64,000 nucleotides of DNA from Pseudomonas sp. TMP9 (GTDB taxonomy: Bacteria; Pseudomonadota; Gammaproteobacteria; Pseudomonadales; Pseudomonadaceae): assembly GCF_037943105.1 (NCBI RefSeq), contig NZ_CP149803.1:1240001-1304000 (forward strand), written 5' to 3'. The translations under genes and the position numbers were made by a program. The notes under the pieces were generated by a model. That model searched no databases. It saw only the letters and a list, made by a program, of their open reading frames with translations, and was not told the DNA's origin. Of the stretch, positions 8,118-17,079 are shown piece after piece; within the stretch, counting starts at the first letter, position 1; every line of letters starts with the position of its first letter.

Positions 8118-8133
8118 TTAGGCGGTGCGTGGC
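8102..8133. terminator. Shared hairpin spanning two convergent stop codons
   Basis: A perfect 12-bp inverted repeat, GCCACGCACCGC / GCGGTGCGTGGC, with an 8-nt loop that contains both the TGA of the plus gene and the TAA of the minus gene. It lacks a T-run on either side, so it may stabilise or limit both mRNAs rather than act as a classical terminator. Confidence 0.6.
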
Positions 8134-9677
8134 TTCAGCCGCAGGCTGCGCCACAGCGCGGCGACCAATAATGCGCTGGTCATCGCCCAGCCTAAGGCTT
8201 GTAAGTTGCTCAGGGTTTCTTGATACAGCTGCAGAGCAATGCCCGCGCCGATTAGCAGGGCCAGTAATGCGATTTCGCGCCGGTAGCCGCCTACCGGTCG
8301 GCATAGATAAACCACTGCAGGCAGAATTAGCGCAGCGCTGGGAAAGCTGCGGTAACGTGCATCTACCACCAGCGCGAGCATCATCACTGCCCCGGCAAAG
8401 CCGCTCAGCCCCAGCCACAACGCACCTCTAGTATGCAGCCAGCGCAGCGGGCGCACGCGCCAACCACGTTGCTGGCTGAGCAAAAGCGCCGCATGTGCCA
8501 GCACCAGTAGGTTCAGGGCTATTAGTGAGCTGGCCCAGAGCCATTCCCCAACGTAGCGACTGGTGACCAGCATCAGCTCTGCAAACAGGCCAATACAGGC
8601 GGCGCCCAATGCCGCCAGCAGTGGCAAGAGTAGCGCGGCGCGAGGTGAACGCGGGCGGCCGGCAAGCAGCAACGTGGTGGCAAACAAGCCCAGGCTTAAG
8701 GCGAGCCAAGCAGGCCAGTGCGGCAGGTTAGACACGGGGCCCGCGAGGATCGACTTATCCTCGCGGCTGGCGTCATACAAGCCCCAATAACCGCCCACAG
8801 CGCCTTCACTGGCGCGCTTCCAAGGTTGGTCAAACGCTTCAATGAGGTTATAGCGCCAGCCATTTTGCTCAGCCATGGCGACAAAGCCGCGGATAAATTT
8901 TGCCTGGTTGACTAAGCTCGGCACGGCCGTTTCACGCTGTCGCCCTTCGCTGGGCCAACCGGTCTCACCGATCAGAATATCTTTCGGTGCATAGGCACTG
9001 CCAAAGGTGCGGCGCACTTCAGCCACTTCATGCAATGCAGTTTCAATCCCGGCTGGGTTGTCTTCCCAGTAAGGCAGCAAGTGAATGGTGATGAAGTCCA
9101 CGGCCGGGGCAATTTGCGGATGCTTGAGCCAGAACTCCCAGACATCGGCATAGGTTACGGGCTGCTTGATCTGCGCTTTGACCTGCTCGATCAGCGTCAC
9201 CAGTTGCTGGGGGGTGACTTCTTTGCGCAACAATGCCTCGTTACCGACGATTACCGCTTGGATAACATCCGGGTGCGCATTAGCGACCTTCACCAGGCCA
9301 GCAATCTCAATGGCCGTATCGGCGGAGTTGCGACTGACCCAGGCGCCGACGATTAATTTCAAGCCATGTTTGCGCGCCATATTCGGCAGGTCTTCCAGCC
9401 CCGTCACCGAATAGGTGCGCAGGCACTCGAAGCGTTTGGCCAGTATCGCCAAGTCTGCATCCATGCGCTCTGGGCGTAATTTGATCGGTTGATCGAAGGG
9501 CGACTGATCCTTATCGAACGGCGTGTACGACGCGCACTGCAGTTTGTGCGTTGGTGTGGCGGCATCGGCCAGTTCAACCGGTTTACCGATGCCAAACCAT
9601 AAGCCAAAAAGCGCCATGAGGCCGAGCAGGCAAGCAAACAAATAAGGCGCTACAGGAAAGCGAGAAGTGGCTGGCAT
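8118..9677 (-). CDS. Membrane-bound glycoside hydrolase family 17-like (glucan synthase-type) protein
   Basis: A 519-residue protein with an N-terminal membrane anchor (residues 11-30), an extracytoplasmic (beta/alpha)8 domain (about 45-305), and a C-terminal block of about seven membrane helices. The hydrolase part resembles family 17 beta-glucanases: VGNEAL gives the probable acid/base Glu147 and GETGWPSEG the nucleophile Glu238. Proteins of this kind in proteobacteria are annotated as beta-(1-3)/(1-6) glucan synthases or transglycosylases that act on cyclic or branched periplasmic glucans. The exact product here is inference. Confidence 0.82.
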   Translation of the reverse strand: MPATSRFPVAPYLFACLLGLMALFGLWFGIGKPVELADAATPTHKLQCASYTPFDKDQSPFDQPIKLRPERMDADLAILAKRFECLRTYSVTGLEDLPNMARKHGLKLIVGAWVSRNSADTAIEIAGLVKVANAHPDVIQAVIVGNEALLRKEVTPQQLVTLIEQVKAQIKQPVTYADVWEFWLKHPQIAPAVDFITIHLLPYWEDNPAGIETALHEVAEVRRTFGSAYAPKDILIGETGWPSEGRQRETAVPSLVNQAKFIRGFVAMAEQNGWRYNLIEAFDQPWKRASEGAVGGYWGLYDASREDKSILAGPVSNLPHWPAWLALSLGLFATTLLLAGRPRSPRAALLLPLLAALGAACIGLFAELMLVTSRYVGEWLWASSLIALNLLVLAHAALLLSQQRGWRVRPLRWLHTRGALWLGLSGFAGAVMMLALVVDARYRSFPSAALILPAVVYLCRPVGGYRREIALLALLIGAGIALQLYQETLSNLQALGWAMTSALLVAALWRSLRLKPRTA

Positions 9678-9745
9678 GATCGGGCGCGTATGGTGGCTAA
9701 GCCGCGCATAGTAGCGGATTGCTCCAGCACTGCGCTGGCTGTTTT

Positions 9746-9763
9746 ACCCGCTGTTTAGCGGGT
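9746..9763 (-). terminator. Hairpin after the DUF2061 gene
   Basis: ACCCGCT / AGCGGGT with a 4-nt loop lies 18 bp past the minus-strand stop at 9781. No T-run follows in that direction, so terminator activity is uncertain. Confidence 0.35.
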
Positions 9764-9780
9764 CAGCAGGTGCATACGCC

Positions 9781-10005
9781 TTATGCCTGATGGTGTAACC
9801 AAGCATGTGTGGGCCGTACCTCGGCCGGTGCTGAGCGACCCTCGATGCGTTTCCAGATTTTTTCGTGGTAGTAAAAACCCACCGAATTGCACAGCGGCTC
9901 AATAGCGGCCACCAGACCGCTTGCGGCGATGCTGCCAGTCAACGCGTAGGTGACGCCGAAGGCGATACAAAAGTGCATCAGGGTAAACGTCACTGTCTTA
10001 AGCAT
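9781..10005 (-). CDS. DUF2061 small membrane protein
   Basis: A 74-residue protein matching the DUF2061 pattern: K-T-x-T-F...H-F-x-I-A-F-x-V-T-Y-x-L-T-G, then AAIEPLCNSVGFYYHEKIWKRI. Two membrane helices (about 8-24 and 27-45) with the HEK-W motif after the second. Function unknown in the family. The start has a good GAGGTG ribosome binding site 5 nt before the ATG. Confidence 0.88.
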   Translation of the reverse strand: MLKTVTFTLMHFCIAFGVTYALTGSIAASGLVAAIEPLCNSVGFYYHEKIWKRIEGRSAPAEVRPTHAWLHHQA

Positions 10006-10019
10006 GATGCACCTCGATT

Positions 10020-10032
10020 AAGAATGATTCTT
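10020..10032. promoter_or_regulatory. 13-bp palindrome upstream of the DUF2061 gene
   Basis: AAGAATGATTCTT is a perfect palindrome about a central G, 15 bp before the DUF2061 start. It could be an operator or part of the promoter. The evidence is position and symmetry only. Confidence 0.3.
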
Positions 10033-10156
10033 TATTGAAGGACTAGCTTAAGTGCTGAAGAGTTATTGTTAAAATATTTCATATCGATGGCTTCAATAGT
10101 TTTTAACAATTTATCGGTGGGCCACTCATTCAGCTGCTCACGGATAAACAGCCAAT

Positions 10157-10182
10157 AAAAAACCCGCTCAAGGCGGGTTTTT
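10157..10182. terminator. Intrinsic terminator downstream of tRNA-Pro
   Basis: AAAAAACCCGCTC / GGCGGGTTTTT: a 7-bp GC-rich stem with A and T runs at both sides, functional in either orientation. It lies about 100 bp past the tRNA-Pro 3' end and before the DUF2061 gene. A second perfect palindrome, TTTCAAGC / GCTTGAAA, follows at about 10186-10203. Confidence 0.85.
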
Positions 10183-10281
10183 GGTTTTCAAGCGAGCTTG
10201 AAAGTGTGGGCGGTATTGCTTTAAGCGTGGGAGCAATCGATAAAATCAATCGCTGAACTAGCTTAACTGACGACCCAAAAA

Positions 10282-10358
10282 TGGTCGGGGTAGGGGGATT
10301 CGAACTCCCGACATCCTGCTCCCAAAGCAGGCGCGCTACCGGGCTGCGCTATACCCCG
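10282..10358 (-). tRNA. tRNA-Pro (anticodon TGG)
   Basis: A 77-nt tRNA on the minus strand, with acceptor stem CGGGGTA..., D-arm, anticodon stem CCTGC / GCAGG around TTTGGGA, T-loop TTCGAAT and an encoded 3' CCA at 10284-10282. The anticodon TGG reads proline codons. Confidence 0.97.
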
Positions 10359-10454
10359 ATGAACTACTGACTGTGCGACATGCGTTCCAGTGTTCAAGGA
10401 ATGACTAGCAGTCATTTGCTTCAGTGGCCGACATGTCGCGTTACAACGATGCGT

Positions 10455-10482
10455 ATCCTACTGATTGAAAAGAGGAAGTCAA
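10455..10482 (-). promoter_or_regulatory. Probable sigma70 promoter for tRNA-Pro
   Basis: On the minus strand TTGACT (10482-10477) and TAGGAT (10460-10455) are separated by 16 bp. Transcription would start about 90 nt before the tRNA. The -35 box lies inside the 3' arm of the aminotransferase terminator hairpin. Confidence 0.5.
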
Positions 10483-10501
10483 TACTTGACTGACTTCCTC
10501 T
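10467..10501 (-). terminator. Intrinsic terminator of the aminotransferase gene
   Basis: Minus strand: AGAGGAAGTCA, 9-nt loop, TGACTTCCTCT, then TTTT. The perfect 11-bp stem starts just 4 bp past the aminotransferase stop. Confidence 0.85.
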
Positions 10502-10505
10502 GTGC

Positions 10506-11702
10506 TCAGAGAACGGCTGCAATCGCCTGCGTTACGGCGGGCAGGTTACGCTGATTGAGTGCGGCGACGCAGATGCGCCCAGTGCCGACGGCGTAAATAG
10601 CGAACTCGTTGCGCAACCGTTCAACCTGTTCGGTGGTCAGGCCTGAGTAAGAGAACATGCCGCGTTGTTCAGCCACAAAGCTGAAATCACGTTTAGCGCC
10701 CAAGGCCGCCAGTTGCTCAACCATGCTCATGCGCATACCGCGAATGCGCTCGCGCATCTCGCCCAGCTCGACTTCCCACATGGCGCGTAGTTCTGGGCTG
10801 TTGAGCACGGTAGCCACCACGCTGGCACCGTGGGTCGGCGGGTTGGAGTAGTTGGTGCGGATAACGCGCTTGACCTGCGACAGCACGCGTCCGGCTTCTT
10901 CTTGCGAGCCGGTGACGATGGACAGGGCGCCCACCCGTTCGCCGTAAAGCGAGAACGACTTGGAGAACGAACTGGAAACAAAGAAGGTCAGGTCGGACTG
11001 AGCAAACAGGCGCACCGCCTCAGCATCTTCTTCGATGCCATCACCAAAGCCCTGGTAGGCGATGTCGAGGAAAGGTACATGCTCGCGCTCGCGAAGAATC
11101 TCCAGCACGGCTTTCCAGTCGTCCAGCGTCAGGTCAACACCGGTTGGATTATGGCAGCAGGCGTGCAAAACCACGATGGAGCGCGCGGGCAGGTTTTTCA
11201 GATCTTCGAGCAGGCCACCGCGGTTCACGCCATTGCTGAAGGCATCGTAATAACGGTAATTACGCACTGGGAAGCCGGCCGCTTCAAAGAGTGCGCGATG
11301 GTTTTCCCAGCTTGGGTCACTGATGGCCACCGCGGCGTCAGGGAGCAAGCGCTTGAGGAAGTCTGCGCCGATTTTTAACGCCCCCGTACCGCCCAAGGCC
11401 TGAGTGGTGATCACACGGCCTTGTTGAATCAACGCTGAGTCCTGACCAAACAGCATGGCTTGCACGGCTTGGTCATAGGCAGCGATGCCCTCAATAGGCA
11501 GATAACCGCGTGGCGCAGAGGCTGCTGTCAATATGGTTTCCGCTTCGGCCACGGCGCGCAGCAGCGGGATACGACCCTCTTCGGTGGTGTATACGCCAAC
11601 ACCCAGATTGACCTTGGTGGCACGTGGGTCGGCGTTGAATGCTTCGTTGAGGCCCAAAATTGGGTCGCGCGGCGCCATTTCGACAGCAGAGAACAGGCTC
11701 AT
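10506..11702 (-). CDS. Aromatic amino acid aminotransferase
   Basis: A 398-residue class I PLP aminotransferase started at the ATG at 11702 (MSLFSAVEMAPRDPILGL), a well-conserved Pseudomonas N-terminus; an in-frame TTG 13 codons upstream is less likely. The sequence has VNLGVGVY, the substrate/PLP region ACCHNPTGVDL, the Lys-PLP motif SSSFSKSFSLYGERVG and the C-terminal GRICVAALN with the carboxylate-binding Arg. Of the aspartate/tyrosine aminotransferase type, it transfers amino groups between aromatic (or dicarboxylic) amino acids and 2-oxoglutarate. It is divergent from uvrB, as in other pseudomonads, and ends in an intrinsic terminator. Confidence 0.93.
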   Translation of the reverse strand: MSLFSAVEMAPRDPILGLNEAFNADPRATKVNLGVGVYTTEEGRIPLLRAVAEAETILTAASAPRGYLPIEGIAAYDQAVQAMLFGQDSALIQQGRVITTQALGGTGALKIGADFLKRLLPDAAVAISDPSWENHRALFEAAGFPVRNYRYYDAFSNGVNRGGLLEDLKNLPARSIVVLHACCHNPTGVDLTLDDWKAVLEILREREHVPFLDIAYQGFGDGIEEDAEAVRLFAQSDLTFFVSSSFSKSFSLYGERVGALSIVTGSQEEAGRVLSQVKRVIRTNYSNPPTHGASVVATVLNSPELRAMWEVELGEMRERIRGMRMSMVEQLAALGAKRDFSFVAEQRGMFSYSGLTTEQVERLRNEFAIYAVGTGRICVAALNQRNLPAVTQAIAAVL

Positions 11703-11890
11703 GGGATGCGGCAACTCGAGAGGAGGGTGAGAGTCATGCAACGCCCGGCTACGACTGGTGCTAGGGGTTGCGGAAGTCGGCCGGTAGTATACCGGCCCAA
11801 CACGTGTGCCGCGACAACGTCACACACGCATTTCAGCTGTTATGACGTAGGCTTTGCAGTCAGGTCACGCGCGTTTTATTGAGGTCATTT

Positions 11891-13906
11891 ATGTCCGAGT
11901 TTCAATTAGTCACTCGCTTTCAACCCGCGGGCGATCAGCCGGAGGCCATTCGTCTGATGGTCGAAGGCCTAGAAGCAGGCCTGTCACACCAGACTCTGCT
12001 TGGGGTGACGGGCTCGGGCAAGACGTTTTCCATCGCCAATGTGATTGCGCAAATCCAACGACCAACGCTGGTGCTAGCGCCTAATAAAACCCTGGCTGCG
12101 CAGCTGTATGGCGAGTTTAAAAGCTTCTTCCCGAACAACGCGGTGGAGTACTTCGTTTCCTATTACGACTATTACCAGCCGGAAGCCTATGTGCCGTCGT
12201 CAGATACCTTTATCGAGAAGGACGCCTCGATCAACGACCATATCGAGCAGATGCGCTTGTCGGCGACCAAGGCGTTGTTAGAGCGGCCAGATGCGATCAT
12301 CGTCACCACCGTGTCGTGCATCTACGGCTTGGGCAGCCCCGAGTCGTACTTGAAGATGGTGTTGCACGTCGACCGAGGCGACAAAATGGACCAGCGCGCC
12401 TTGCTGCGTCGCCTGGCTGATTTGCAATACACCCGCAATGACATGGATTTTGCCCGCTCGACCTTTCGCGTACGCGGCGATGTAATCGATGTTTTCCCGG
12501 CTGAATCCGACCTAGAAGCCATTCGCATTGAGCTGTTTGACGATGAAGTTGAAAGTATTTCGGCTTTTGACCCGTTGACCGGTGAAGTGATTCGCAAACT
12601 GCCGCGCTTCACCTTTTACCCCAAAAGCCATTACGTCACCCCGCGCGAGGTGCTGCTGGAGGCGGTGGAGAAGATCAAGGTCGAGTTGGTCGAGCGCCTG
12701 GAGTACCTACGCAGCAACAATAAGCTGGTGGAAGCGCAGCGCTTGGAGCAACGCACCCGCTTTGATTTAGAGATGATCATCGAGCTGGGTTATTGCAACG
12801 GCATCGAAAACTACTCGCGCTACCTCTCTGGACGTGACTCTGGCCAGCCGCCACCCACCTTGTACGACTACCTGCCGGATCAAGCGCTGCTCATCATCGA
12901 TGAATCTCACGTGTCGGTGCCGCAGGTCGGTGCGATGTACAAAGGTGACCGCTCACGTAAGGAAACCTTGGTCGAGTATGGTTTCCGCCTGCCTTCGGCA
13001 CTGGATAACCGGCCGATGAAGTTTGAGGAGTGGGAGGCTGCCAGCCCGCAGACCATTTTCGTCTCCGCCACACCGGGCAACTATGAAGCCGAACATGCTG
13101 GGCGGGTGATTGAGCAATTGGTGCGCCCAACCGGGCTGGTCGATCCGCAGATTGAAGTGCGCCCGGCGTTGACTCAGGTTGACGACCTGCTCTCAGAAAT
13201 CCACAAACGCGTGGCCATCGAAGAGCGTGTGTTGGTCACCACCCTGACCAAGCGCATGGCCGAGGATTTGACCGATTACTTGGCGGATCATGGTGTTCGG
13301 GTACGTTACCTGCACTCTGACATCGACACCGTGGAGCGCGTTGAAATCATCCGCGACCTGCGCATCGGTGCATTCGATGTGCTGGTGGGGATCAACCTGC
13401 TGCGCGAAGGCTTGGACATGCCGGAAGTGTCGCTGGTGGCGATTCTTGATGCGGATAAGGAAGGCTTTTTGCGTTCTGAGCGCTCGCTGATCCAGACCAT
13501 CGGTCGCGCCGCGCGTAACCTCAACGGCCGGGCGATTCTGTATGCCGACCGCATGACTGGCTCCATGGAGCGTGCCATTAGCGAAACCGAGCGCCGTCGT
13601 AACACGCAGATCGCTTACAACCTAACCCACGGCATCACCCCCAAGGGTGTATTCAAAGACGTCAAAGACATTCTTGAAGGTGCTGTGGTGCCCGGTTCGC
13701 GCAGTAAAAAGCGTAAGGGCATGGCCCAGGCGGCAGAAGAAAGCGCGCGTTATGAGAACGAATTGCGCTCACCGAGCGAGATCACCAAGCGCATTCGCCA
13801 GCTTGAAGAGAAGATGTACAGCTTGGCGCGTGATCTGGAGTTTGAAGCCGCAGGGCAGTTGCGCGATGAAATCCAAAAGCTGCGTGACCGCTTATTGCAG
13901 GTCTAA
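11891..13906 (+). CDS. uvrB: Excinuclease ABC subunit B
   Basis: A 671-residue protein, the standard UvrB length, started at the ATG at 11891 ([16 protein letters not shown]). It has Walker A GVTGSGKT (residues 38-45), the DNA-gripping beta-hairpin [12 protein letters not shown] (about 92-103), helicase motif DESHV, the C-terminal helicase lobe with [10 protein letters not shown] and QTIGRAARN, and the UVR domain at the end ([18 protein letters not shown]). It is the damage-verifying subunit of nucleotide excision repair, loaded by UvrA and recruiting UvrC in the cytoplasm. Confidence 0.98.
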   Translation: MSEFQLVTRFQPAGDQPEAIRLMVEGLEAGLSHQTLLGVTGSGKTFSIANVIAQIQRPTLVLAPNKTLAAQLYGEFKSFFPNNAVEYFVSYYDYYQPEAYVPSSDTFIEKDASINDHIEQMRLSATKALLERPDAIIVTTVSCIYGLGSPESYLKMVLHVDRGDKMDQRALLRRLADLQYTRNDMDFARSTFRVRGDVIDVFPAESDLEAIRIELFDDEVESISAFDPLTGEVIRKLPRFTFYPKSHYVTPREVLLEAVEKIKVELVERLEYLRSNNKLVEAQRLEQRTRFDLEMIIELGYCNGIENYSRYLSGRDSGQPPPTLYDYLPDQALLIIDESHVSVPQVGAMYKGDRSRKETLVEYGFRLPSALDNRPMKFEEWEAASPQTIFVSATPGNYEAEHAGRVIEQLVRPTGLVDPQIEVRPALTQVDDLLSEIHKRVAIEERVLVTTLTKRMAEDLTDYLADHGVRVRYLHSDIDTVERVEIIRDLRIGAFDVLVGINLLREGLDMPEVSLVAILDADKEGFLRSERSLIQTIGRAARNLNGRAILYADRMTGSMERAISETERRRNTQIAYNLTHGITPKGVFKDVKDILEGAVVPGSRSKKRKGMAQAAEESARYENELRSPSEITKRIRQLEEKMYSLARDLEFEAAGQLRDEIQKLRDRLLQV

Positions 13907-13969
13907 CTACAGGCGAGCTTAGCAACCTTCGCGGCTGCGTAAGGCAGGGCTGGATAGGGCTGCCTGAAA

Positions 13970-14000
13970 CGCCCACTCGCCAGCAGATGGCGCGTGGGCG
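13970..14000. terminator. Hairpin between convergent uvrB and the MFS pump gene
   Basis: CGCCCACTCGCC / GGCGCGTGGGCG, a 12-bp stem with one mismatch, lies between the stops of uvrB and the convergent transporter gene. A smaller repeat GGCAG / CTGCC precedes it. No T-run is evident. Confidence 0.45.
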
Positions 14001-14002
14001 GC

Positions 14003-15553
14003 TTAGTGCGCCGCATTGCCCGTAGCGTTCGCAGGCAGTTTTCTAGTCAGCAGCACGGCAATCATACTGACGCCAAGGGCGATGCCGATGCAGTGGAAGG
14101 CATCGTTGTAGGCCATGATCGCGGCTTGTTGATGGGTGATTTCGCTGAGTTTGGCTAGAGCCGCTTGCTCATTGCCCAGCTTCTCAGTGAGTAATGCCAA
14201 GCGCTCGGCAACTTGCGGGTTACTGGGTACCAGCGACTCGCGCAAATAGTCGAAATACACCTTGGCCCTACTGTCGAGCAGGGTCGCCAGTAGCGCGATG
14301 CCGATGGCGCCGCCGAGGTTGCGCAGGATGTTAAATAGGCTGGAGGCTGAGCCAGCATCCTGGGGCATTACATAAGCGGTGGCGATCAGAGAAATCGTCA
14401 CCATCACCAGCGGCTGGCCAAGGGCGCGAATAATCTGAATATGGTTGAACTGCTCGCCGGCAAAGTCTGGGTTAAGCACCCCGGAGGCAAAGCTGGCCGC
14501 ACCAAACAGACCGAAGCCCAAAGCGCACAGCCATTTAGGCGATATCTTCTTCATCAGCAAGGGCACAAACGGAATGATGAACAGCTGTGGCACCCCCATC
14601 CACATAATCACCTCGCCGATCTGCATGGAGTTGTAACCCTGTATCTGTGCCAGGTACAGCGGCAGTACGTAGATCGAGCCATACAGGCCCATGCCCAGGC
14701 CAACACTGGAAATACTCGAAAGGCCAAAGTTACGCTCACGGAGTACGCCGAGATTGATCAGCGGGTTGGGTCGCGATACCTGCAAGATGACAAATAGCAC
14801 CAAGCTAATCGCCGCGATGCTGCCAAGGCCGCTGATCAAGCTGGACTCTAGCCAATCCTTGCGATGACCCTCTTCAAGAAACACCTGCAGGCAGCCCAAG
14901 CCCATGCCAAGGGTGAGAATGCCCGCATAGTCAGTGCTCTTGAGCAGCTCCCATTGCGCGGCTTTTTTCTCCAGACCGTACAGAATCCCAGCGATCATCA
15001 GCAGGCCCGGCGGCACGTTGATATAGAAAATGTATTCCCAGCCGAAATTTTCCGTGAGCCAGCCACCCAGAGTTGGGCCGATTGAGGGGGCGAAGGTGGC
15101 AGTCAGGGCAAACAGTGCCATGCCCTTGGCGCGATGGTGCTCGGGGAGTTTGATCAAGGTCATGGTGAACGCCAGCGGGATCAGCGCGCCGCCGGTAAAG
15201 CCTTGCATGGCGCGGAACACGATCATGCTCTCTAGGCTCCACGCCATCGAACAGAGCAGTGAAGAGGCCAAAAAACCCAGTGACACCCACACCGCCAGGC
15301 GCCGTGCTGAAAGCACCTGTACCAACCAAGCGGTGAGCGGGATCATGATGATCTCGGCCACCAAGTAGGACGTGGATATCCACGAGCCTTCCTCCAGTGT
15401 GGCTGAGAGTGCGCCTTGGATATCTTTCAGTGAGGAGTTGGTGATCTGGATATCCAGCACCGCCATAAAGGCGCCAAGCATCACGCTCATCACCGCGATC
15501 CAATCGCGCCGGCTCGGTTCGCCGATCGGACGAGTCAGTGCATCAGCCGCCAT
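14003..15553 (-). CDS. EmrB/QacA-family drug:H+ antiporter (DHA2, 14 TM)
   Basis: A 516-residue major facilitator of the DHA2 class, with about 14 membrane helices. Visible motifs include the TM1 region MLGAFMAVLDIQITNSSL and the antiporter motif C-like GPTLGGWLTENFGW after ALTATFAPSIG. With the membrane-fusion partner encoded just upstream it should form a tripartite export pump with an outer-membrane channel such as TolC, moving hydrophobic toxicants out of the cell. The start overlaps the end of the EmrA-type gene by 11 nt, so the pair is coupled. Confidence 0.92.
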   Translation of the reverse strand: MAADALTRPIGEPSRRDWIAVMSVMLGAFMAVLDIQITNSSLKDIQGALSATLEEGSWISTSYLVAEIIMIPLTAWLVQVLSARRLAVWVSLGFLASSLLCSMAWSLESMIVFRAMQGFTGGALIPLAFTMTLIKLPEHHRAKGMALFALTATFAPSIGPTLGGWLTENFGWEYIFYINVPPGLLMIAGILYGLEKKAAQWELLKSTDYAGILTLGMGLGCLQVFLEEGHRKDWLESSLISGLGSIAAISLVLFVILQVSRPNPLINLGVLRERNFGLSSISSVGLGMGLYGSIYVLPLYLAQIQGYNSMQIGEVIMWMGVPQLFIIPFVPLLMKKISPKWLCALGFGLFGAASFASGVLNPDFAGEQFNHIQIIRALGQPLVMVTISLIATAYVMPQDAGSASSLFNILRNLGGAIGIALLATLLDSRAKVYFDYLRESLVPSNPQVAERLALLTEKLGNEQAALAKLSEITHQQAAIMAYNDAFHCIGIALGVSMIAVLLTRKLPANATGNAAH

Positions 15554-16592
15554 GGCGGGTGTCAGTGTTGATGTCGATCTTGACCTCGACAGACATGCCC
15601 GGACGAATCAGGCCCTTAAGCGGGTTATCGGCGGCAAAGGTCAGTTTGACCGGAATGCGCTGCACCACTTTAGTGAAATTGCCGGTGGCGTTGTCCGGCG
15701 GCAGCAGGCTGAACTGAGCGCCCGAGGCGGCGAATAGGCTTTCGACCTGCGCCTCGATCGGCGTGTCGGGGAAGCTGTCGAAAATCAGCTCGGCGCTTTG
15801 CCCGGGGTGCATGTGGCCGATTTGGGTTTCCTTGAAGTTGGCTTGAACCCAGATGTCCTGATCCGGTACCAGTGACAGCAGGTAGGCACCGGTTTGCACG
15901 TACTGGCCATGGCGGGCGGCGCGCTGGCCGACAAAGCCGCTGATGGGCGCGCGGATTTCAGTACGAGCGATATTCAGCTCGGCTTGTGCCAAGTCGGTGC
16001 GGGCGCTGCTGATTTGCGCTTCGAGGCGTTTGCTCTCGGCTTGTAGGGTCTGGATCTGCTGGCGCTGCGCTTGCAAATCAGCCTGCGCCTTACTCACCTG
16101 CGAGCGCGCGATGCGGCTGTCAGCGGCCAAGGTGGTAACGCGTTCCTCAGAGATGAAACCAGGTTTGCGCAACGTCTGTGCGCGTGACAAGTCGATTTTT
16201 GTGCGGTCTAGGATGGCTTCGCTGGCCGATACATCGGCGCGGCTGGCAGCAATCAGGCTGTCCTGTTGGCTTAGGGTGCTACGCGCCTGGCTCAGCTCGG
16301 CTTCACGAGTGGCCAAGGTGGCCTGTGCGCGCTGCTTGGCCAGTTCGAAATCAGTGCTTTCCAGTAGCAACAGCAACTCGCCCTGTTCGACATACTGGTT
16401 GTCCTGCACCAATACCTTGTCGATACGCGCACCCAACTGGCTGGACACGCGGGTGATTTCTCCCTGAACGTAGGCGTTGTCAGTGCTTTCGAAGTGGCGC
16501 CCGATCAGCAGCCAATGGCTGAATAGGGCAGCGCCAATCAGGCCCAAAATAGTCAGGAAGATAAACAGACGGTGTTTCAGTTGGGCGGGCAT
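15543..16592 (-). CDS. EmrA/HlyD-family membrane fusion protein
   Basis: A 349-residue periplasmic adaptor. It has one N-terminal membrane helix (about residues 9-28), a first lipoyl half-motif (QLGARIDKVLVQDNQYVEQG, about 51-70), a long alpha-helical hairpin of coiled coil rich in Gln/Ala/Arg (about 80-200), the second lipoyl half (IRAPISGFVGQRAARHGQYV) and a beta-barrel domain to the C-terminus. It bridges the MFS pump to an outer-membrane channel. No regulator gene lies beside it in the 487 bp before gltX. Confidence 0.92.
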   Translation of the reverse strand: MPAQLKHRLFIFLTILGLIGAALFSHWLLIGRHFESTDNAYVQGEITRVSSQLGARIDKVLVQDNQYVEQGELLLLLESTDFELAKQRAQATLATREAELSQARSTLSQQDSLIAASRADVSASEAILDRTKIDLSRAQTLRKPGFISEERVTTLAADSRIARSQVSKAQADLQAQRQQIQTLQAESKRLEAQISSARTDLAQAELNIARTEIRAPISGFVGQRAARHGQYVQTGAYLLSLVPDQDIWVQANFKETQIGHMHPGQSAELIFDSFPDTPIEAQVESLFAASGAQFSLLPPDNATGNFTKVVQRIPVKLTFAADNPLKGLIRPGMSVEVKIDINTDTRHGG

Positions 16593-17079
16593 GACGATGC
16601 TCGAAGCTTAGGCAAAAGTGTAAGCAAATTTAACAGCATTCCCTTCGCGCCTGTAATCGCCAGCCTCGGAAACGCTGCTGCTTATAGGCAGCAATAATGA
16701 GGCTGGATGATGCGTTGCTGTTTCCCCGTGTGGTCGAGCGTCGCATTTTTACGTTGGCTGCGCAGAGGTTGGTTATGCAGAAGTCGACAATTCAGTTGGT
16801 GCTTTGCCTAGCTTGAGCAGTGCTTGGTATGTATTGACTCAATCGAGTCTGATCAAGCGCTGCGCTGCGGGTGTAGCGACTGGCCGAGACATCCACTTGT
16901 TGGTGAGCGTAGGACGGTGCAGGGCGGATCACGGTTTTAGGCAATCTAGGTGAAGGCTTTTGGGGAGTTCAGCTGTGCAGTCGGTTGTCACGGATGGGCC
17001 ATTTGCTGGAGCCGCTTAGGGCTGGCCTGTTAACATCGACGTCTTAATCCGTGCTCACTGCAATTCTTCGAGACTCCCA
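16593..17079. other. Intergenic region between emrA-type gene and gltX, with a nested inverted repeat
   Basis: This 487-bp divergent spacer has no convincing ORF. It contains a nested inverted repeat at 16660-16706: CCAGCCTC / GAGGCTGG outside and TGCTGC / GCAGCA inside, about 70 bp before the emrA-type start. The rest shows no structure I can interpret. Confidence 0.5.

Noticed and set aside
16761..16818. Short ORF beginning MQKSTIQLVLCLA in the emrA-gltX spacer
   Set aside because: Only 13 codons, no strong ribosome site and no conserved context.
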